From: Zopfochytrium polystomum
Lineage: Eukaryota; Chytridiomycota; Chytridiomycetes; Chytridiales; Chytridiaceae
Length of the DNA stretch: 64,000 nt
Reading direction: 5' to 3'
NCBI GenBank assembly: GCA_025765615.1
Contig: JAIVFJ010000049.1
Span: 248,001-312,000, forward strand
Part shown: in pieces, positions 58,405 through 64,000 of the stretch
Layout of the letters: each line of letters opens with the position of its first letter
How positions within the stretch are numbered: the first letter of the stretch is position 1
The notes under the pieces: generated by a model
The model's database searches: none
Told to the model about the DNA's origin: nothing
What the model saw: the letters and a program-made list of their open reading frames with translations, nothing else
Position numbers and translations under genes: made by a program

Positions 58405-59395
58405 TCACGCGACCCGCGCGACGACCCGGTAGTACTTGTAGTACGCCTTGTATGTGTCCACTGCATGTGCGGATTGTGTTTTGTTTTATTTTCTTTTTTG
58501 GTTAGACCAAACGAACCAATCAACCAAAAAGCTTACCCCCGCACTCGTCAAACGCCGCCCGCGTGCGCGCTTCAAACTCGGCCTCCGACGCCGCCCCCGT
58601 CAGCCGCGCCATGTGCGTCTTGGCCGCAACCAGCGCCGCCTCCAGGTTCGCCCGCCCGACGGCGCCTTGCGCGCCTGCGCCCGCCCAGACCTTGGTGTTT
58701 GTTTATTTGTGTTTTTGAGAGAGAGGGGGAGGGGGGGTGCCCTTACCGGTGCCGCCACGGACGCTTCGTCCACTACCTCTAGCCCTGCGGTATTGCGAAC
58801 GAGAGTGGCAATGGTTCGACCTGCGCGGAGGGCGGTTTGGAGGAGGATGGGAGGACGAAGGAAAGAAGAAAGAGGGGGTCCCAACGGGTTACTCACAACC
58901 AACTCACACACACACGCACGCAAACACCCATACTCATCAACCGGCATTTACCTGCGAACGGATCGACGCCCAGCTTCCTGACGGCATCCGAGCCTGCCCC
59001 CGGAAATACGTGTAAGAAATGAAGCAAAAATGAAGCAGTAGAGCATCCAAGAACGAGCGTTTCGAGCTCCTTTCTCCACGGGGACGACCTCCCTCTCTCC
59101 TTCTCACTCCTCACATTCCAGGTTGAACTGCCTCAAGATCGGGCCGGCGTCGTAGATTTCCATGTCAGTCTAGTTTGGTTTTTTTTTTTTCGATACACGA
59201 ACGAGTGAGTTTTGCGAGAGCGAAAGAAGAAACAGTGAAAGAAGTAGAACGCAAAAAAAAGAAACGAAAAAAAGGCCGCAAAGAAGAGGGTGGCACCTCG
59301 ACAAACTCGATGTAGCCGCCGGGCTTTGTCACGCGGACGAGCTCCTTGAGCGTCGCGTCCCACCCGCCAGAGGGGATGCCGAGGAATAGGAGCCG

Positions 59396-59426
<31 letters not shown>

Positions 59427-60133
59427 AGTGGTGCGAGTGCGTGCGTGGGCGTTCCTAATCACCTGAAACGTCAAGTCGAAATGGTGGTCTGGGACTGTGG
59501 CAAATGCAAAGCGGGGAAGGAAGGCGGGTTTGGGTAAGAGAACACAGAGAGAACAGAGAGAAAGAAGAGTGAGAAACTGAAAAACACACACGACAAAACA
59601 CAAACGAAACGAAATCAAATAATAAAAAAAAAAACAAGAAAAATGTAACACAATTAACGCAACACACAAAAAGAACGCTCACACGACGTGCCCGTCACGA
59701 CGTTCTCCGTCACGAAGCGCAGGTTGGGCGGGTCGCTCTCGAACACGGCGCCGCCCGCGTACGACATGATGTCCTTTTTTTTTTTTTTTTTTTTTTTTTC
59801 GTTTCACGTTTTTGTGTTTTTTGTCAGTGTGGGAATCATTCATTAGTTGTGGAAGAAATAATTGGAAAACAAACAAAAAAAAAAACCAAAGACAAAATAG
59901 ACAAAAATGAAAAAATTTTTTTCTTCGGACTTCCTCTCACCGCGCCTACAAACTCGGTCTTTGGGAACGCCGCCGCCATCTCGCGCGTCCACACGCCGCC
60001 GCCGCACCCCATGTCCAGCACGCGCACGGCGGCGTCTTCTTTGCCACCGTCGTCGCCGCCGCCGCGTTCCAGCAGCGCCGCAACGGGCGCGTGGAAGATG
60101 CCGCCAAAGAGGCTCGCGATCTGCGTGTGCTGT

Positions 60134-60182
<49 letters not shown>

Positions 60183-60445
60183 TGCGTGTGCGTGCGTTTG
60201 CGCGTGTGTGAGTTGAGTTTGACTCAAAAACAAGAAATACGAAAAAAAAGAAAGCCCAAAAACACAACCTGCAACGTCAGCCGGTCACGCTCCACCGCGT
60301 CGCTCGGCAGCACGTACAGCTGCTTCTGCTGCTGCTGTTGCAGCTGAGGCTGATGGGCGGCGGCGGCGGCGGCAGCCTCTTCGCCGCGGCTGACGGCGAG
60401 ATCGGTGGTGGAAGCCGGGGCGGTTGTGGGATCCGAGGTCATCAT
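58405..60445 (-). CDS. Class I SAM-dependent methyltransferase
   Basis: Ten exons (complement): 60269-60445, 59941-60120, 59683-59773, 59463-59494, 59297-59395, 59115-59169, 58952-58993, 58747-58820, 58537-58690, 58405-58460; 319 residues with every phase consistent. The start MMTSDPTTAPAS is the first ATG. The N-terminus is Ala/Gln-rich, then YVLPSDAVERDRLTLQ and IASLFGGIFHAPVAALLERG. Motif I is VRVLDMGCGGGVWTREMAAA (about 88-100); next come FPKTEFVGA and NLRFVTENVVTGTSFPDHHF, the post-I region of UbiE/LaeA-like enzymes. Motif III is LKELVRVTKPGGYIEFVE. The C-terminal half is helical (TLVRNTAGLEVVDEASVAAP, ARTRAAFDECGVDTYKAYYK). Fungal enzymes of this type act on small molecules or, as in LaeA-like proteins, affect regulation. 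The substrate cannot be told. One exon is only 32 nt. Confidence 0.9.
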
Positions 60446-61689
60446 GCGGTGTGGTTTTGTGTGTGTGACTGCGCGGAAATTTCCAGCTTTTTTTTTATAT
60501 TTTTATTTGTGCCTACCCTGTCTTTCAAGTCTTTGCATTGGGGAAGACACTTTTTTTTCTTGACTGATTGGATTCACGTTGCCGACTTTTTTCCCCTCTG
60601 TCGCCCCGGCCCCATCCAAAAATAAATCATCTTCAAAACTCCTCAACTGGACTGTTCTCTCCGGGCACAAGACTTTCGCGGTGGCCACATCTCTACACGG
60701 TATATCCACACCAGCGGCTACCTTTGGCCGGAAAAACATCTAAAGCGGCAAGCTCAGGGAAGGTCGCAAGTGACCGAACCCCTCGACAGCCTTGACGAAC
60801 CGCCGCAAATCGGCATTCTTTCCCGAGCTCTCACACCCCGAGTCTCACTGAGGTCAGTCCGAGGTTCATACAGGCGGTGTTGTCCGACTTTGACCAGCGC
60901 GCCGCGGCCATGGCCCAGGTTCACACCCTTCCCGCCCACGTGTCAGGGTACGGAGACAATCCCAGGAGCCCTCGACGTCGGAGCGAGCCAGGATTGTGGG
61001 AGGATTTTTAGTGCCGCGTAGCCGACGGGGGGAAATGGCGCTGGCTGTTGGTATGAATGGGGCCCTGTCTTTCCTTTTTCTTCTTGTTTTCAGTTTCCTC
61101 CTGTCAGGAATTTACCGGCACGTTGTTCGGTGGCTGTCCATGCAAGTTGCCGCGGAATCAACAGGGATGGTGTGTTTTTCAGACAAAGTCGATACCTTTG
61201 TCTGACATATATCAGATACCAACCGTGGCAATCTGTGCACTGTTGCGTCCGAATCGTTTGACGTCACAGGCTGGAGCGAGACAGGCGCACACTACGCACG
61301 CGGAACAACACGTGAGGACTGGTAGCACGAAAGTTTTTTTTTTGCCCGATTTGGAAAGTATTGTATTGAGCGGGTTTCTGTGGGAGAAGGACCCGATCAC
61401 CCCATCGCAATATCTAATATTTGTTTACATTCCCCTGGCCCCGTGACGTGGGTTCTGTCTTCTGTCTGCCTTTAACAAACAGGACAGGAATTGCCCTGTC
61501 TCGCCCGAGCGTGCGGCCGCACACCAACACACCAATTCTTCGTTCTTCTTCAAGCCGCCTCTGAAGTCCGCGCGCCACCAGCCATCATCATTACACGAAC
61601 CGCCAACACCACCACCACCACCACCACCACCATTGCCTGCACTTCTTCCCCCCCCAAAAAAACTGAGCAGCTACCAAAAAACAAACACA
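60446..61689. other. 1.24-kb divergent promoter region
   Basis: It lies between the methyltransferase gene (-) and the small secreted protein gene (+). Composition is near balanced with few repeats apart from (CAC)n at about 61608-61632. Short open frames show no recognisable protein. A small unrecognised gene at 60990-61450 cannot be excluded, but nothing supports it. Confidence 0.4.
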
Positions 61690-62226
61690 ATGAACTTCTT
61701 TGCCGTCCTCGCCGCCGCCGCCGCCACGGCCCTCGGCCTGCTCACGTCGCCTGTCGCCGCCCAAGGCTGCACCGGCGGGTCTCTCGGCGTGCCCCTATTC
61801 TCAAACTCGACCACCTTCCTCACCACCCTCAACCAGGGCGTGGACCCGGCCACCGGCGCCGTCTTCGTCTCCTTCCTCGCGACCATCACCGCCGCCAACC
61901 CCTTCGACGTCCCCGTCAGCGTCGTCGCCGTCTCCTCCGCCATCAGCTACAAGGGCTCAAAGTGCATCACCATCGACGCTGCCTTCCCCGACGGCGCATT
62001 TCCCATCCCCGCAAACTCGGCTGCGCTCTCCCCGCCCCTCCTTTCCAAGCTGCCCGTCAGCGACGACCCCATCTGCGACAGCACGCTGATCATCGACCTC
62101 GTCAACGGCGTCATCAGCGTCGACACCGTGTCCACGCTAACCATCAGCGTCGGTGGCAACCGCGCGTCGTTCAAGTACAACCAGGACGGCGTGCAGATCA
62201 CCCCCAACTTTGACAGCACCCCTTGA
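61690..62226 (+). CDS. Small secreted protein, LEA14-like beta-sandwich possible, function unknown
   Basis: Single exon, 178 residues. The signal peptide MNFFAVLAAAAATALGLLTS is followed by PVAAQGC. The mature part alternates short hydrophobic strands (FVSFLATITAANPFDVPVSV, VAVSSAISYKG, TLIIDLVNGVISVDTVSTLT) and holds three Cys (QGCTGG, SKCITI, PICDST). The pattern NPFDVPVSV followed by a second strand with FPDGAFPIPANS resembles LEA14/DUF3712-type beta-sandwich proteins, but this is weak. No catalytic motif is seen. The coding sequence is C-rich at third positions, as for a highly expressed gene. The A-rich leader (AAAACACAATG type) is a good start context. Confidence 0.75.
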   Translation: MNFFAVLAAAAATALGLLTSPVAAQGCTGGSLGVPLFSNSTTFLTTLNQGVDPATGAVFVSFLATITAANPFDVPVSVVAVSSAISYKGSKCITIDAAFPDGAFPIPANSAALSPPLLSKLPVSDDPICDSTLIIDLVNGVISVDTVSTLTISVGGNRASFKYNQDGVQITPNFDSTP

Positions 62227-62529
62227 TCTGTTTCATTTTTCCTTGGATGACTGGGGGGGGGGGGGACATTGCCCTCCCTCCTTTCTGAGGTTTTCTCTAT
62301 CCATTCTCTTTCGACTACTTTGCAACTTTTCGTGCCCCTACCCGAAATTAGGGAAGAAAGAAATACGAAATAGAAAGTGAAGTGTTGATTCCAAAGCTCT
62401 TCATTTTTTTTCTTTGAATGAAATGCCAACACTCGGTCGTTGAAGGACACATTGCTGTCTTACCTCCGTTTTTTTTTTTGGTTTTTTTTTTTTTTTGATT
62501 CGGTGTTGGATTTCGTGCACCGTATTCCG
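62227..62529. other. Convergent 3' ends
   Basis: The stops of the secreted-protein gene and the quinone oxidoreductase gene are about 300 bp apart. The spacer has a G run (62252-62265) and poly(T) at about 62469-62497. Nothing else is seen. Confidence 0.4.
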
Positions 62530-63954
62530 TCACAGCTTCGCGCCGCCACCACCAGCAGTCGATCCCTTCGAAAGGTCAATCACCACCTTGCCGTACGTCT
62601 TGCGGCTGGCCAGGTCGGCAAGTGCCTCGGGAATCGATTCGAGCCCCACGTACTTCTTTCCTCGGTACACGAGCGGCTTGTACCGCGTGCCGTCCGGTTT
62701 TTTGTACGCAAACAGCTCGAACACGCCCTCCCATATCTTTGGCACCAACTCCCTGTTTTTGACGATTGTGTAAGTGGTTTGAAAAAATGATGCGCATCGC
62801 GGAGGAAACAAAAAAAAAAAAAAAAAAAAATAGCACAAACCTCTCGCTCGTCATCGTCCCGCCCCAAAACACTCCGACCAGCGACGCGCCCTTCAACAAA
62901 AGCCTGTTCGCCGGCACCGCCTCGATGCGCCCCTCCGTCCCCGCGAACCCGACCACCAGGATCCGCCCGTTCCACGCCACGCACGACGTGTCCCGCACAA
63001 ACATCCCCACCGGGTCGTAGATCACGTCCGCCCCGCGCTTGCCCATCCCCGCCGCGATCCGGTTCACCGTCGCCACCCAGTCCAAGTCGGCGGTGTAGTC
63101 GATCACGTGGTCTGCGCCCTCCCGCTGCGCGATCAAGCACTTTTCGCGTGACCCCGCCGTCGCTATCACCGTGGCGCCGAGGTACTTGGCGATGTGGATT
63201 GCTGCAGGTGGTTGGTGTGTTTGGTGTTGTGTTGGGTGAGGGGGTAACGAGGCGTTGTTTCGTTTAAGAATGGACATCGGGTGGCCCAGTCCCCCAAATA
63301 CATGTAAAACTGCGCCTCACCGGCGCTCCCGACGCCGCCCGCGGCGGCGTGGATCAGACACAGCTCGCTCCTCTGGAGCTGCCCGCGGTGGTGAAGCGCC
63401 ACCCACGACGTCGGGTAGTTCATAAACACCGCCGCCGCCTCGTCCATGGACAGCCCGTCCGGCACCTTGAACAGCGACCCCGGGACCGTCGCGCGCACGG
63501 CGACCTTTTCGGCGTAGCACGAGATGCCGGTGGAGCCCGTGCCGAACACGCGGTCGCCGACCTTTTGGAGACGTGCGTGTGGTGTGGGGCTACTTTGGAG
63601 TTGCCAAAGAAACGCGCACACAAACCTTACCTTGAACCCTGTGACCTTGTTCCCGACTTGGATGATCTTTCCGGCAAACTCGACTCCGGGAATGAACGGA
63701 AAGGGCGGCTTGCTCTGGTACTTGCTGTTGTTGTAGTGTGTTGCAAACGTTAAAAAAAAAAAAAAAAAAAAGCAAACAGGTATCCTTTGCAGTAATAAGT
63801 ACCCTTGCACCATCAGGATGTCGAGAAAGTTGAGGCCCGCGGCGTGGATCTCGACGACGACGTCGCCGTCGCCGGCGACCGGGTCGGGGGCGTCGGCGGC
63901 CACGCGAAGGTCGGCGACGGACTTGAGCCACTGGTTCACCACGACGGCCTTCAT
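62530..63954 (-). CDS. NADPH:quinone oxidoreductase-like medium-chain dehydrogenase (zeta-crystallin type)
   Basis: Five exons (complement): 63803-63954, 63631-63724, 63321-63561, 62841-63201, 62530-62752; 356 residues, phases consistent. The N-terminal GroES-like domain has MKAVVVNQWLKSVADLRV, AAGLNFLDILMVQGKYQSKP and FPFIPGVEFAGKI. The usual zinc-binding Cys/His of alcohol dehydrogenases are missing, as expected of the QOR branch. The nucleotide-binding motif is LIHAAAGGVGSAAIHIAKYL (about 152-171), then GATVIATAGSREKC and GADVIYDPVGM. The C-terminus has IVGVFWGG-like LVGVFWGGTMTSERELVPKI and GKVVIDLSKG. The reaction is NADPH-dependent one- or two-electron reduction of quinones or enones; the true substrate is unknown. 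It lies tail-to-tail with the small secreted protein gene. It is complete: the ATG at 63952-63954 lies 46 bp from the window end, after a T-rich leader. Confidence 0.93.
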
Positions 63955-64000
63955 TATTATTATGCTTTTCTCTGTTTTTGTTGTTGTTTTTTTTTTTTTT
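63955..64000 (-). promoter_or_regulatory. Leader of the quinone oxidoreductase gene
   Basis: The final 46 bases are T-rich on the plus strand (A-rich leader on the coding strand), ending in a poly(T) run at the window edge. Nothing more can be said. Confidence 0.35.

Overview
The window is nuclear DNA of a eukaryote, most likely a zoosporic (chytrid-type) fungus. Genes are split by many short introns (about 50-290 bp, nearly all GT-AG) and coding sequence is very GC-rich. Spacers and introns are full of mono- and dinucleotide runs. Fungal hallmarks are a GATA factor with an X17-loop zinc finger, an ECL1-family protein, a secreted amidase and a proteinase K-like subtilase. A CEP164-like protein (centriole distal appendages, ciliogenesis) points to a flagellated lineage. 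A nuclear gene for the VAR1/uS3m mitochondrial ribosomal protein, which many fungi keep in mtDNA, fits the same view. The species assignment is inference.

Layout. 1-871(+): 3' part of a VAR1/uS3m-like gene. 955-3232(-): PRP17/CDC40. 3349-4664(-): GATA factor. 5698-10502(+): P5B-type ATPase. 11556-13199(+): two-box, probably mitochondrial HMG protein. 15053-16048(-): ECL1 family. 18385-21790(+): TOPORS-like RING/RS protein. 22054-24095(+): secreted subtilase. 24747-27663(+): RBR E3 ligase. 28725-31035(+): MAT2B-like reductase. 31678-32673(+): single-pass membrane protein. 33291-36540(+): F-box protein. 37572-39631(-): polytopic membrane protein. 41503-42615(-): unknown protein. About 42830-45860: AT-richer island with broken WD40 repeats. 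45867-48487(-): secreted amidase. 49814-52877(-): CEP164-like. 53808-57952(-): NIPA/DUF803 magnesium transporter. 58405-60445(-): SAM methyltransferase. 61690-62226(+): small secreted protein. 62530-63954(-): quinone oxidoreductase.

There is no operon-like cluster or single pathway. Loose themes are mitochondrial gene expression (uS3m, HMG), splicing (PRP17), ubiquitin/SUMO ligation (TOPORS, RBR, F-box), SAM metabolism (MAT2B, methyltransferase) and secreted hydrolases. Exon-intron models were built by hand; splice phases agree across every junction. The exceptions are four genes (P5B ATPase, TOPORS, RBR, F-box), plus probably the polytopic membrane protein, each needing a single-base correction. 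These are more likely residual assembly errors than decay.

The most notable observations are: the nuclear uS3m gene; the P5B ATPase with a signal peptide and cysteine-rich ectodomain; the CEP164 homologue; the orientation of (GT)n/(CA)n tracts inside introns; and the AT-rich island with WD40 debris.
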